64,000 bases of DNA from Acetobacteraceae bacterium (GCA_027482245.1 JAIXWG010000053.1:1-64000), one strand, 5' to 3'. Counted from the first letter of the stretch, positions 54,276-64,000 are shown. Translations and numbers: made by a program. The notes: generated by a model not told the origin, from the letters alone.

Positions 54276-55703
54276 GTGAAATCGTTCAATGCCCCACGGA
54301 CGTCGCTCGGTCAGCTCGATGCGGATGCAACCGCGGGCTTGATCGCGGCCGCGGCGGACATCGCGCTCGTGCTTGACGAGACCGGGGCGATTCGCGACCT
54401 GGCCTTCAGCAGCGAGGAACTCGCGCGCGAGTTCGATACGCATGAAGGCTGGCTCGGCCGCCCCTGGGCCGACACCGTGGCCAAGGACAGCCGGCCCAAG
54501 GTGGATGCGATGCTGGAACAGCCGCCGGCGCGCGAAGCGCCGCGCTGGCGCCATGTGAACCAGCTCTCCGCCCGCGGCACCTCCATCCCCCTGCTCTGTT
54601 CCGTGGCGCCGATCGGCAGCCAGGGCCGACGCGTCGTCTTCGGGCGGGACCTCCGCCCCGTCTCCCAGCTGCAGCAGCGGCTGGTCGAGGTCCAGCAATC
54701 CATGGAGCGGGACTATTCCCGCCTCCGCCAGGCGGAAACGCGCTACCGCCTGCTGTTCCAGATGTCGGTGGACCCGGTGCTGATCCTGGACGCCGAGTCG
54801 CAACGGATCATGGAGGCCAATCCCTCCGCCCAGCGCCTGTTTGGCCGCACCGCGCGCCGGATGCCGGGGCGCGTGCTGTCCGATGTCTTCGCGCCGGAGG
54901 ATCGCGCCGCGGTGCAGGCGCTGCTGGCCACCGTCCGCAGCGCGGGGCGCGGTGACGACGTGCGGGCGCGGCTGGCGGAGGGGGCGCAGGATGTCCTCGT
55001 CTCCGCCTCCACCTTCCGGCAGGAAGGCGGGCTGCTCTTCCTGGTGCGCTTCACCGTCGCCGGCGATGCAGGCCAGGCGCTGATGCTGCCGGAGGCCAAG
55101 ACCAAGCTGCTGAAGGTGGTGGAGGTGGTGCCGGACGCCTTCGTCGTCACCGACAGCGCCGCCCGCATCCTGACCGCGAACGCCGCCTTCCTCGACATGG
55201 CGCAGGTGACGACCGAGGAGCAGGCGCGCGGCGAGCCGCTGGACCGCTGGCTCGGCCGGCAGGGCGTGGAGGTGGAGGTGCTGCTGTCCACGCTCCGCAG
55301 CCGCGGCTCCGTCCGGCTCTATGCCTCGACCCTGCGCGGCGAGCTGGGCGGGCAGTCGGAGGTCGAGATCTCCGCCGTCTCCGTGATGAATGGCGGCCAG
55401 CCCTGCTTCGGCTTCGCGATCCGCGACATCGGCCCGCGGCTGCGCCCGCCGGTGCGCGCGCAGGAAGGCGCGACACGGTCCGTCGAGCAGCTGACGGAGC
55501 TCATCGGCCGCGTGCCGCTGAAGGACCTGGTGCGGGAAGCCACCGACGCCATCGAACGGCTGTGCATCGAGGCCGCGCTGGAACTCACCGGCGACAACCG
55601 CGCCTCGGCGGCGGAGATGCTGGGGCTGTCGCGGCAGTCGCTCTACGTGAAGCTGCGGCGCTACGGGCTTGGCGATCTGGCGGCGGATGAGGGGCAGGAC
55701 TGA
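54276..55703 (+). CDS. ppsR: PpsR/CrtJ transcriptional repressor (GTG start)
   Basis: PAS domains and Fis-type HTH IERLCIEAALELTGDNRASAAEMLGLSRQSLYVKLRRYGL. Confidence 0.95.
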   Translation: MKSFNAPRTSLGQLDADATAGLIAAAADIALVLDETGAIRDLAFSSEELAREFDTHEGWLGRPWADTVAKDSRPKVDAMLEQPPAREAPRWRHVNQLSARGTSIPLLCSVAPIGSQGRRVVFGRDLRPVSQLQQRLVEVQQSMERDYSRLRQAETRYRLLFQMSVDPVLILDAESQRIMEANPSAQRLFGRTARRMPGRVLSDVFAPEDRAAVQALLATVRSAGRGDDVRARLAEGAQDVLVSASTFRQEGGLLFLVRFTVAGDAGQALMLPEAKTKLLKVVEVVPDAFVVTDSAARILTANAAFLDMAQVTTEEQARGEPLDRWLGRQGVEVEVLLSTLRSRGSVRLYASTLRGELGGQSEVEISAVSVMNGGQPCFGFAIRDIGPRLRPPVRAQEGATRSVEQLTELIGRVPLKDLVREATDAIERLCIEAALELTGDNRASAAEMLGLSRQSLYVKLRRYGLGDLAADEGQD

Positions 55704-55706
55704 CCC

Positions 55707-56618
55707 ATGCCGAGCGGGACCGACATCGCAGGACGTATGGCCGGGCAGCGGTTGCAGCCCTCGGCGGTGCTGGAACTGCTGAAGCCGGTCACGTGGTTCC
55801 CGCCCATGTGGGCCTTCGCCTGCGGCGCGGTGGCATCGGGCGCGACCTTCCTCGATGTCTATCCGCTGATCGCACTCGGCATCCTGCTGGCGGGGCCGAT
55901 GGTCTGCGGCATGAGCCAGGCGGTGAATGACTGGTTCGACCGGCATGTCGACGCGATCAACGAGCCGCAGCGGCCGATTCCCTCGGGCCGCATGCCGGGA
56001 CGGAGCGGGCTGTACGTCGCCATCGGCTGGACCTTCGCATCGCTGCTGGTCGGTGCGGCGCTCGGGCCCTGGGGCTTCGCCGCGACGGTGCTCGCGGTGG
56101 TCATGGCCTGGATCTATTCCGCGCCGCCGCTGCGCCTGAAGCAGAATGGCTGGTGGGGCAACCTGGCCTGCGGGATGAGCTACGAGACCCTGCCCTGGAT
56201 CACCGCGACGGCGGTGCTGTCCGGCGGCGCGCCGGATCCGAAGGTGGTGGTTGTTGCCGTGCTCTACGGGCTCGGCGCGCACGGCATCATGACGCTGAAC
56301 GACTTCAAGTCGATCGAGGGCGACACGCGCTTCGGCCTGCGGTCCCTGCCCGTGATCCTGGGGGCGGAGCGCGCGGCCAAGGTGGCCTGCCTGTTCATGG
56401 CGGCGCCGCAGGCGGTGGTGGTGGCGCTGCTGCTGGCCTGGGGCGCGCCGCTGCAGGCGGCGATGGTCGCGGGCGTGCTGGTGGCGCAGGGTCTGCTGAT
56501 GCGCAAGTTGCTGCGCGATCCGCGGGGCCTGGCGCCCTGGTACAACGGCACGGGCATCACGCTCTACGTGTCGGGCATGATGGTGTCGGCGGTGGCGCTG
56601 TCGGGAGGTCTCCCGTGA
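55707..56618 (+). CDS. bchG: Bacteriochlorophyll synthase (geranylgeranyl transferase)
   Basis: UbiA-like MSQAVNDWFDRHVDAINEPQRPIPSGRMPGRSGLYVA...YSAPPLRLKQNGWWGNLACGMSYETLPW. Confidence 0.96.
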   Translation: MPSGTDIAGRMAGQRLQPSAVLELLKPVTWFPPMWAFACGAVASGATFLDVYPLIALGILLAGPMVCGMSQAVNDWFDRHVDAINEPQRPIPSGRMPGRSGLYVAIGWTFASLLVGAALGPWGFAATVLAVVMAWIYSAPPLRLKQNGWWGNLACGMSYETLPWITATAVLSGGAPDPKVVVVAVLYGLGAHGIMTLNDFKSIEGDTRFGLRSLPVILGAERAAKVACLFMAAPQAVVVALLLAWGAPLQAAMVAGVLVAQGLLMRKLLRDPRGLAPWYNGTGITLYVSGMMVSAVALSGGLP

Positions 56619-57958
56619 ACCCGCTGCCGCCGCTCGGCTGGCTTGGCATCCTGCGTCTCGGCCTGGTGCAGACGGCGCTGGGTGCGATCGTCGTGCTGAC
56701 GACGGCGGCGCTGAACCGCGTGATGGTGGTGGAACACGCCCTGCCGGCGACGCTGCCGGGCGTGCTGGTGGCGCTGCACTACGCCGTGCAGATGCTGCGG
56801 CCGAGGCTCGGCCATGGGTCGGACCAGGGCGGGCGGCGCACGCCCTGGATCATCGGCGGCATGGCGGTGCTGGGGCTGGGCGGCGTGCTGGCGGCGGTGG
56901 CGACGGCCTGGATGGGCACGGCACTGGTGCCGGGCATCGCGCTGGCCGTGCTGGCCTTCCTGCTGGTGGGCGTGGGCGTGGGCGCGGCGGGGACCTCACT
57001 GCTCGTGCTGCTGGCGGCGCGGGTCGCGCCGGCGCGGCGGCCGGCGGCGGCCTCGCTGGTCTGGATCATGATGATCGCGGGCTTCGTGGTCACGACGGCG
57101 ATCTCCGGCCGGCTGCTGGACCCCTATTCCGGGATGCGGCTGGTGACGGTCGCCGCGGGCGTCTCCGTGCTCGCCTTCCTGCTGGCGCTGCTGGCGGTGG
57201 CGGGGATCGAGGGTCCGAGCCCGGCGCGGCGCGCCGCCGAGCAGGCGACGCAGGCGCCCTTCATGGTGGCGCTGAAGCAGGTCTGGGCGGAGCCCGAGGC
57301 GCGGCAATTCACCATCTTCGTCTTCGTCTCCATGCTGGCCTACAGCGCGCAGGACCTGATCCTGGAGCCCTTCGCCGGCACCGTCTTCGGCATGACGCTC
57401 GGCGAGACGACGCGGCTTTCCTCCATGCAGCATGGCGGCGTTCTGGCGGGGATGATCGTCATCGCCATCGTCGGCAGCCTGTCGGGCGGCCGGGTGGCGG
57501 TGCTGCGCGGCTGGATCATCGGCGGCTGCCTGGCGGCGGCAGCGCTGCTCGCCACTCTGGCGGGCGCAGGGATGGCGGGGCTCGGCTTCCCGATCCGGGA
57601 GGCCTTCTTCGCGCTCGGCGTCGCCAATGGCGCCTTCGCCGCGGCGGCCATCGCCTCGATGATGCAACTCGTCTCTCGCGGGCGGGATGGGCGCGAAGGC
57701 GTGCGGATGGGGATGTTCGGCGCGGCGCAGGCGATCGCCTTCGGTGCGGGCGGGCTGGCCGGCACGGTGGTGCTGGACCTCGGGCGGCTGGTCACGGGCA
57801 GCGCGGGCGGCGGCTACGTCACCGTCTTCGTGGCGGATGGGCTGCTGTTCCTGGCCTCCGCCGCGCTGGCCATGCGCATCGGGCGGCCGGCAACGGAAAA
57901 CTCACAGCATTACGCTTCCATCAACGGCCGCGACGCGCGGCTGGCGAATGGCGACTGA
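56615..57958 (+). CDS. BCH2/PucC-family transporter between bchG and bchP (GTG start)
   Basis: LGILRLGLVQTALGAIVVLTTAALNRVMVVEHALPATLPGVLVALHYAVQMLRPRLGHGSDQGGRRTPWI. Confidence 0.9.
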   Translation: MNPLPPLGWLGILRLGLVQTALGAIVVLTTAALNRVMVVEHALPATLPGVLVALHYAVQMLRPRLGHGSDQGGRRTPWIIGGMAVLGLGGVLAAVATAWMGTALVPGIALAVLAFLLVGVGVGAAGTSLLVLLAARVAPARRPAAASLVWIMMIAGFVVTTAISGRLLDPYSGMRLVTVAAGVSVLAFLLALLAVAGIEGPSPARRAAEQATQAPFMVALKQVWAEPEARQFTIFVFVSMLAYSAQDLILEPFAGTVFGMTLGETTRLSSMQHGGVLAGMIVIAIVGSLSGGRVAVLRGWIIGGCLAAAALLATLAGAGMAGLGFPIREAFFALGVANGAFAAAAIASMMQLVSRGRDGREGVRMGMFGAAQAIAFGAGGLAGTVVLDLGRLVTGSAGGGYVTVFVADGLLFLASAALAMRIGRPATENSQHYASINGRDARLANGD

Positions 57959-57966
57959 ACGGAAGG

Positions 57967-59178
57967 ATGACCTCCATGGACAGCGCCGGAATCTTCGATG
58001 TGGTGGTGGTGGGCGGCGGGCCCGCGGGCGCCACGGCCGCACATGACCTGGCGCGGCAGGGCCGCACGGTCGCGTTGCTGGACAAGGCGGGGCGCATCAA
58101 GCCCTGCGGCGGGGCCATCCCACCCCGCGCCATCCGGGACTTCGACATCCCGAACCACCTCATCGTCGCCCGTATCAACGCCGCGCGCATGATCTCCCCC
58201 ACCGACAAGGAGGTGGACATGCCGGTGGAGAATGGCTTCGTCGGCATGGTGGACCGCGACGTCTTCGACGAGTTCCTGCGCGTCCGCGCGGCGGAAGCGG
58301 GCGCGGAGCGCCTGACCGGGACATTCGAGGCGGTGGAGCGTGACGCCGATGGCGTCACCGTCGTGACCTGGACGCCGAAGGGTGCGCCGGACGGCACCAC
58401 GCCGCTCCGGCTGCGCACGCGCTGCGTGATCGGTGCCGATGGCGCGCGCAGCCAGGTGGGCAAGCAGACCGTGCCTGGCGCCGAGAAGATCCCCTGCGTC
58501 TTCGCCTACCACGAGATCGTGGAGGCGCCGAAGGGCGACCAGATCGCGAAGTATGACGGGCAGCGCTGCGACGTCGTCTACAACGGCCGCTTCTCGCCCG
58601 ATTTCTACAGCTGGATCTTCCCGCACGGGGACAAGGTCTCCATCGGCACGGGCTCGGCGCACAAAGGCTTCTCGCTGCGCGGGTCGGTCGGCGAGCTGCG
58701 AGCGGCGACGGGGATGGACCAGCTGAAGACCATCCGCCGCGAAGGCGCGCCCATCCCGCTGAAGCCGCTGAAGAAGTGGGACAACGGCCGCGACGTGGTG
58801 CTGGCCGGCGATGCGGCGGGCGTCGTCGCGCCGGCATCCGGCGAGGGCATCTACTACGCCATGCTGTGCGGGCGGCTGGCCGCCGATGCGGCGGCGGAAT
58901 TCGTCGCCACCGGCGATGCGCGGGCACTGGCCGGCGCGCGCAAGCGCTTCATGAAGGCGCATGGCCGCGTCTTCTGGATCCTCGGGATCATGCAGTACTT
59001 CTGGTACTCCTCCGACAAGCGGCGGGAGAAGTTCGTCAAGATCTGCCAGGACAAGGACGTGCAGCGTCTGACCTGGGAATCCTACATGAACAAGGAACTC
59101 GTGCGCCGCGACCCGCTGGCGCATGTGCGGATCTTCTTCAAGGACCTCGCGCATCTGTTCGGCTTCGCCCGGGCATGA
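57967..59178 (+). CDS. bchP: Geranylgeranyl reductase
   Basis: FDVVVVGGGPAGATAAHDLARQGRTVALLDKAGRIKPCGGAIPPRAIRDFDIPNHLIVARI. Confidence 0.95.
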   Translation: MTSMDSAGIFDVVVVGGGPAGATAAHDLARQGRTVALLDKAGRIKPCGGAIPPRAIRDFDIPNHLIVARINAARMISPTDKEVDMPVENGFVGMVDRDVFDEFLRVRAAEAGAERLTGTFEAVERDADGVTVVTWTPKGAPDGTTPLRLRTRCVIGADGARSQVGKQTVPGAEKIPCVFAYHEIVEAPKGDQIAKYDGQRCDVVYNGRFSPDFYSWIFPHGDKVSIGTGSAHKGFSLRGSVGELRAATGMDQLKTIRREGAPIPLKPLKKWDNGRDVVLAGDAAGVVAPASGEGIYYAMLCGRLAADAAAEFVATGDARALAGARKRFMKAHGRVFWILGIMQYFWYSSDKRREKFVKICQDKDVQRLTWESYMNKELVRRDPLAHVRIFFKDLAHLFGFARA

Positions 59179-59218
59179 CGCACCTCCCCTTCCTCCCCGC
59201 GCGCGGAGACGCCTGAGC

Positions 59219-60259
59219 ATGCTGCTGTCATCGCTTGACCAGACCACTGAAGGCCACCGCCATCGCGGTGCCATGCACGGGCATTCGCCGCATCAGCGCC
59301 AGTCCACGCGCACGCTGCCGCTCAAGGTCGGCACCCGCGGGTCACCGCTCGCGCTGTGGCAGACGCGGCATTTCCTCGGCCTCATCACCAAGGTCTGCCC
59401 GCTGCTGCGGGAGGTGAAGGCCTTCGAGGAATGCGTCATCGCCACCAGCGGCGACAAGATCCAGGACAAGCGCCTGGCCGATATCGGCGGCAAGGGTCTC
59501 TTCGCGAAGGAGATCCATGAGGCGCTGCTGGATGGCCGCGTGGACTTCGCCGTGCACAGCATGAAGGACCTGGAGACGGAGCTGCCGCCCGGCATTGTGC
59601 TGGCCTGCGCCCTGAAGCGGGAGGACAGCCGCGACGCCATCGTCGTCGGGCCCGACTGCGCCGGCGTGACGCGCGACGATCCCTATGCCTGCCTGCCGAA
59701 GGGCGCGCTGATCGGCACCGCCTCCGTCCGCCGGCAGAGCCAGCTGCTGCATGCGCGGCCCGACCTGCAGGTGGAGATCATCCGCGGCAGCGTTCAGTCG
59801 CGCCTGTCCAAGGTGCGGGCGGAAGGCGGGCCGCAGGCGTCGCTGCTCGCCATCGCCGGCCTGAAGCGGCTGGAGATGGAGCATGAGGCCGCGGTGGTGC
59901 TGGATGCGGAGACGATGGTGCCGGCGGCCTGCCAGGGCATTGTCGGCGTCACCGTCCGCGCCGATGACGTGGAACTGCGCGAACTGCTGTCCGCCATCGA
60001 GGATAGCGATGCCGCTTCCGTCAGCGCGGCGGAGCGGGCGCTGCTGGGCACGCTGGACGGGTCCTGCCGCACGCCGATCGGCGGCCATGCGCAGGTGATG
60101 CCGGACGGGCAGCTGCTGCTGACCGGCCTCGTCGCACGGGCGGACGGGTCCTTCCTGCTGAAGCGGAAGCTCTGGGGCGCGCGGGCGGATGCGGCGATGC
60201 TGGGGCGTGAGTTGGGCGAAAGTCTCCGGCGGGACAGCCCGGCCGACATCTTCGGCTGA
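59219..60259 (+). CDS. hemC: Hydroxymethylbilane synthase (start could also be 59273)
   Basis: LKVGTRGSPLALWQTRHFL...DKIQDKRLADIGGKGLFAKEIHEALLDGRVDFAVHSMKDLETELPPG...AACQGIVGV. Confidence 0.94.
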   Translation: MLLSSLDQTTEGHRHRGAMHGHSPHQRQSTRTLPLKVGTRGSPLALWQTRHFLGLITKVCPLLREVKAFEECVIATSGDKIQDKRLADIGGKGLFAKEIHEALLDGRVDFAVHSMKDLETELPPGIVLACALKREDSRDAIVVGPDCAGVTRDDPYACLPKGALIGTASVRRQSQLLHARPDLQVEIIRGSVQSRLSKVRAEGGPQASLLAIAGLKRLEMEHEAAVVLDAETMVPAACQGIVGVTVRADDVELRELLSAIEDSDAASVSAAERALLGTLDGSCRTPIGGHAQVMPDGQLLLTGLVARADGSFLLKRKLWGARADAAMLGRELGESLRRDSPADIFG

Positions 60260-60262
60260 CGC

Positions 60263-60529
60263 TCAACGTCGCAGGCGGAGCCAGACATCCAGCAGATGGG
60301 CGGCGAAGGCGGCGGTGAGCGCCATCGCCACCCAGCGCCACCCCGCACCGACCAGCGCGGCGCGGAGCGCCAGAACCAGCGCCACGCCGGGCAGGGCCAG
60401 GCCAAGCACCGCGGCGGGCGCCAGGCCCCGCCCCGTGCGGCGATGCCAGAGCGTCAGCAGCAGCGCCTCCAGCGCCAGGACCACCAGCACCAGGTCCGCG
60501 ACCCGGCCGCTTGCGAAAAACTCGGCCAT
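60263..60529 (-). CDS. Small hypothetical membrane protein
   Basis: 88 aa, two to three hydrophobic segments; convergent with hemC. Confidence 0.6.
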   Translation of the reverse strand: MAEFFASGRVADLVLVVLALEALLLTLWHRRTGRGLAPAAVLGLALPGVALVLALRAALVGAGWRWVAMALTAAFAAHLLDVWLRLRR

Positions 60530-60758
60530 TCATCCGTCCCCTGCCCCGACCCGGCAAACCCAACGCAAACGTAACGCGGGCGCGCGCAACCTGTAGGCAG
60601 TTTCATGCGCTGGGAGGGTTGCGCCAACCGGCGCTGGCGCCACCTTGCGCCGGGCGGGAAAGAGGCCATAAGCGTTGAGGCTTGTTGCACCCGCGTCGCG
60701 GCTGGCTGACTTGCGGCGGGGCCGTATGGACGAGACACGTTCAAGGAGGATCGCTCGA

Positions 60759-61133
60759 ATGCGACGTCTGACTCTGGCCATGGTGACGGTCCTTGCCGTC
60801 GCACCCTTCGCCGCCCAGGCGCAGGATGCCGCCGCCGGCGGCCGCGTGTTCAACCAGTGCCGCGCCTGCCACACCATCGACGCCGGCGGCCGCAACGGCG
60901 TGGGCCCGAACCTGCACGGCATCGTCGGCCGTCCGGCTGGGTCCATCGAGGGCTTCCGCTACTCCGCCAACATGCAGGAGTGGCGCCAGGGCCAGACCTG
61001 GACCGAGGAGAATCTGCGCCGCTACATCACCAACCCGAAGGAAGTCCTGCCGCGCGGCAGCATGTCCTTCCCGGGCCTGCGGAACGAGCAGCAGCTGAAC
61101 GACCTGATCGCGTATCTGAAGACCCAGAGCTGA
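60759..61133 (+). CDS. Soluble c-type cytochrome (c2/c550-like)
   Basis: Signal peptide; heme motif NQCRACHTIDAGGRNGVGPNLHGIVGRPAG, Met region PRGSMSFPGL. Confidence 0.88.
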   Translation: MRRLTLAMVTVLAVAPFAAQAQDAAAGGRVFNQCRACHTIDAGGRNGVGPNLHGIVGRPAGSIEGFRYSANMQEWRQGQTWTEENLRRYITNPKEVLPRGSMSFPGLRNEQQLNDLIAYLKTQS

Positions 61134-61182
61134 CCAGGCTGGGCTAAGGCATCGGGCGGCCGGGCTGACCGGCCGCCCCCCT

Positions 61183-62040
61183 TTACCGGATCGCCGCCGG
61201 CAGGCCTTCCCAGGCATCCTCCACCGAAAGCGGCCGCGGCATCATTCCCTGCTCCGTGCAGTAGCGGATCGCCAGCGCCAGGGCGGGCCGCAGCGATTCG
61301 CGCGTGTGCATGCGCGCACCGGACGCGGCGAGCATCCGCATCAATTCCACGACCAGTTCGGGGCGGGCCTCCGCGATATCCCGCGCGACCACGACCAGGT
61401 GGTTGACGGGGATGAAGCCGTGAGCTTGGCGAAACTGCTCGCCAGCGGCTTCCGGGTCCGGGAAGACGGTGCGGAGGCCGGAGGGCAGGTCATTGCCGAA
61501 GATGCCGGCAGCGGCCTCGCCGGATCGTGTCATCGCCAGCAGGTCCTGGCCCGGCCCGCCGCGCGTCACCCAGGGTGGATCCATGAATTCGGGGACATGC
61601 GCGTCCTCGAAGGTCGTCCAGCGCTGGGCGTCGGCGCGGATGCCGTGGAACTCCGCCAGGCTGCCGCGCAGCCACATGCCCGTGGTCTGGCTGTAGGCGC
61701 GCACCGCGATGTGGGCGCCGGCCAGGTCGGCGGGGCCGCGCACCGGGCCATCCACCGCCGTCAGCAGCGCCGATTCCTGCGCGCGTTCCGCGAGCACCAC
61801 GGGCAGCAGCACCATCGGCTTCCCATAGGCCTTGGCCATCAGGAAGGTGGCGATCGCCATCTCGCTGACCTGGAAGGCCGCCTGGCGCACCATGGCCGGG
61901 AAGGCCTTGCTGGGTGGCGTGTGGCGGATGTTGTCGAGCGCGAGAAGGTCCGACCCCACGCGGCCGCCCAGCAGCGCGGCGGTTTCGGGATAGGCGCCGA
62001 TGGCGGCGCGAAGCGTCGTGACGGGCAAGGCGATCCTCAT
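61183..62040 (-). CDS. Substrate-binding/4,5-dihydroxyphthalate decarboxylase-like protein
   Basis: Type-2 periplasmic-binding-like fold sequence: LKALDNIRHT-type region LLALDNIRHTPPSKAFPAMVRQAAFQVSEMAIATFLMAKAYGKPMVLLPVVL. Confidence 0.6.
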   Translation of the reverse strand: MRIALPVTTLRAAIGAYPETAALLGGRVGSDLLALDNIRHTPPSKAFPAMVRQAAFQVSEMAIATFLMAKAYGKPMVLLPVVLAERAQESALLTAVDGPVRGPADLAGAHIAVRAYSQTTGMWLRGSLAEFHGIRADAQRWTTFEDAHVPEFMDPPWVTRGGPGQDLLAMTRSGEAAAGIFGNDLPSGLRTVFPDPEAAGEQFRQAHGFIPVNHLVVVARDIAEARPELVVELMRMLAASGARMHTRESLRPALALAIRYCTEQGMMPRPLSVEDAWEGLPAAIR

Positions 62041-62089
62041 CGCCGCCCGGCGGGCCGGGCGGCGTTCGTGCGGTGACGGCAGTCGCGGT

Positions 62090-62887
62090 TCAGTCGCGGT
62101 AGGACGGGTCCAGCCGGTCCAGCTTCCGCAGCAGCCCCGGCCATTCCATCACGCCATAGGGGCGGCGCGTGCCGGGCTGGTAGTTGTTCCAGGTGGCATC
62201 CACCACGGCCTGCGGCACTTCCACCAGCTTCTGCCCCGTCGCCTGCGCCGCCAGCTGCGCGCGGCAGGAGAGTTCGAGCCGGTGCATGGCGTTGAAGGCC
62301 TCCCCCACCGTGCGGCCGATGGTCAGCAGCCCGTGGTTGCGCAGGATCAGCGCGTTGTTGTCGCCGAGGTCGCGGACCAGCCTCTCCTGCATCTCCAGGT
62401 CCAGCACCACGCCTTCGTAGTCGTGGTAGCCGATCCTGGCGAAGCGCATGGAGGTCTGGTTCATCGGCAGCAGCCCGCATTCCAGCGAGGAGACCGCCAT
62501 GCCCGGCCAGGTATGAGTGTGGATGACGCAGGCGATGTCGTGCTTCGCCTCATGGATCGCGCCATGGATGACGAAGCCCGCGCGATTCACGCCGTAGGAG
62601 AGGCCGCCCGGGAAGTCGGGCTTCGCGAGGACGTTGCCGTGCACGTCGATCTTCACGAGCGACGACGCCGTGATCTCCTCGTAGAGCATGCCATAGGCAT
62701 TGATGAGGAAGGCGCCTTCCTCGCCCGGCACACGGACGGAAATGTGGTTCGCCGCCATGTCGGACATGCCGTAGAGGTCGATCAGCCGGTAGCAGGCGGC
62801 GAGGTCGATGCGGGCCTGCCATTCCTCCGGGGAGACGCGGTCCCGCATGGAGGGGATCTGGAAGCGTTCGGCGGCGCTGTCGGGCAT
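62090..62887 (-). CDS. Class II aldolase/adducin family protein
   Basis: MAANHISVRVPGEEGAFLINAYGMLYEEITASSLVKID...ACVIHTHTWPGMAVSSL...ILRNHGLLTIGRTVGEAF. Confidence 0.88.
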   Translation of the reverse strand: MPDSAAERFQIPSMRDRVSPEEWQARIDLAACYRLIDLYGMSDMAANHISVRVPGEEGAFLINAYGMLYEEITASSLVKIDVHGNVLAKPDFPGGLSYGVNRAGFVIHGAIHEAKHDIACVIHTHTWPGMAVSSLECGLLPMNQTSMRFARIGYHDYEGVVLDLEMQERLVRDLGDNNALILRNHGLLTIGRTVGEAFNAMHRLELSCRAQLAAQATGQKLVEVPQAVVDATWNNYQPGTRRPYGVMEWPGLLRKLDRLDPSYRD

Positions 62888-62934
62888 GGGGCGGTTCCCT
62901 CGTGATCTGTTCGGGTGTTGCGCCGGAGGCGCAC

Positions 62935-63903
62935 TTACTCAGGGGTTGCGCCGGAGGCGCGGACGATCGCGGACCAGCGGCGGATCTCATGGGCGATGAA
63001 GGCGCCGAAAGCCTCCGGGCCATTGCCCACGGGGTCGGCGCCCTGCTCGATCATGGTGCGTTCGATGGCGGGGACGCGCAATGCCGCATGGCAATCCTCC
63101 GCCACCTTGCGGACGATCTCGGGCGGCGTGCGCGCCGGCGCCACCATGCCGAACCAGGAGGAGGCGTCGAATTCGGGGTAGCCGAGTTCGACCATCGTCG
63201 GCACCTCCGGGTTCGACCGCGACCGCTGGGTGGACGACACCGCCAGAGGCCGCAGCCGCCCGCCGCGGATCTGCTCCATGACCGAGGGGATGGTCGCGAA
63301 CATGAAGTCGAGCCGGCCGGAAAGCAGGTCGTTCAGCGCGACGGCGCCCCGATAGGGCACGTGCTCCGTCCGGATGCCCGCCATCTGGTCCAGCATGACG
63401 CCGGAGAGGTGGGAGGAGGTGCCGACGCCGGTGGAGCCGTAGGAGAGCTGCCCCGGCCGCCGCTTCGCCTCCGCCACCAGCCCCGCGACGTCCCGCGCGG
63501 GGTGGTTCGGCGCGACGACCAGGATGTTCGGCACGCCCGCCAGCAGCGTGACCGGCGCCAGGTCCCGCAGCGTGTCATAGGGCATGTTGCGCACGAGGGA
63601 CTGGTTCACCGCCAGCGGCCCGACGGAGCCCACCATCAGCGTATAGCCATCGGGGGCGGAGCGGACGACGTGTTCGGTGCCGATATTGCCGCCGGCACCC
63701 GGGCGGTTGTCGATGACGACGGACTGGCCCCACGCCTCCGCCAGGTGGGCGCCGAGCAGGCGGGCGATGATGTCGGTGGTGCCGCCGGCGGTGAAGGCGA
63801 CGACGATGCGGACGGGCCGGTTCGGCCAGGGGGCCTGGGCCAGGGCAAGGCCCGGGGCCGCCAGCAGGGGCAGGGCGAGGCAGGCGCGCCGCGCGATCGT
63901 CAT
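62935..63903 (-). CDS. TctC/Bug-family tripartite tricarboxylate transporter substrate-binding protein
   Basis: WPNRPVRIVVAFTAGGTTDIIARLLGAHLAEAWGQSVVIDNRPGAGGNIGTEHVVRSAPDGYTLM. Confidence 0.93.
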   Translation of the reverse strand: MTIARRACLALPLLAAPGLALAQAPWPNRPVRIVVAFTAGGTTDIIARLLGAHLAEAWGQSVVIDNRPGAGGNIGTEHVVRSAPDGYTLMVGSVGPLAVNQSLVRNMPYDTLRDLAPVTLLAGVPNILVVAPNHPARDVAGLVAEAKRRPGQLSYGSTGVGTSSHLSGVMLDQMAGIRTEHVPYRGAVALNDLLSGRLDFMFATIPSVMEQIRGGRLRPLAVSSTQRSRSNPEVPTMVELGYPEFDASSWFGMVAPARTPPEIVRKVAEDCHAALRVPAIERTMIEQGADPVGNGPEAFGAFIAHEIRRWSAIVRASGATPE

Positions 63904-64000
63904 GGTCGTTCCATTCTCCCGTCGGGCGGTCGTGCTGCCGCCTCCTTCAAGCCGCGCATCCTGGCCCCGGGCAGCCCATGCGACAAATGGAAAGAATGCG

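Noticed and set aside
53280-56282. 1000-aa minus-strand ORF antisense to ppaA, ppsR and bchG
   Set aside because: Translation is His/Arg/Gln/Pro-rich with no domain; plus-strand genes are unambiguous

Overview
The window is a high-GC alphaproteobacterial chromosome segment, probably Acetobacteraceae/Roseomonas-like (inferred from gene content only). It carries a near-complete aerobic-anoxygenic type photosynthesis gene cluster (PGC) from about 9.8 to 61.1 kb.

Left flank: a partial Pro-rich ORF, a small lipoprotein, nudC, SRP 4.5S RNA, dnaX, ebfC and recR, a NIPSNAP-like ORF, and a phnCDEE-type phosphonate/phosphite ABC transporter.

PGC content: an ATP-grasp gene and a cytochrome P450, divergent from a membrane protein + crtD; then crtI, a YqaA-like gene, pufBALMC, bchCXYZ, crtEF, an NDH-2 gene, a DUF2189-like gene, bchEJ, crtB, bchIDO, hemA, puhE, acsF, a hypothetical gene, puhABC, lhaA, bchMLHBNF, ppaA/aerR, ppsR, bchG, a PucC-family gene, bchP, hemC and a c-type cytochrome.

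Right flank: a substrate-binding/decarboxylase-like ORF, a class II aldolase and a TctC-type binding protein.

Main points of interest: (1) a P450/ATP-grasp operon opposite a membrane protein/crtD operon, with no recognisable crtC although crtD and crtF are present; (2) PpsR/CrtJ-type TGT-N12-ACA palindromes at bchC, crtE/ndh and bchE, the last overlapping an FNR-like site; (3) strong hairpins flanking pufA and ending the puf and bchJ transcription units; (4) NDH-2, DUF2189 and YqaA-like genes embedded in the PGC. Products were assigned by reading translations and recalling family motifs; no database search was run.
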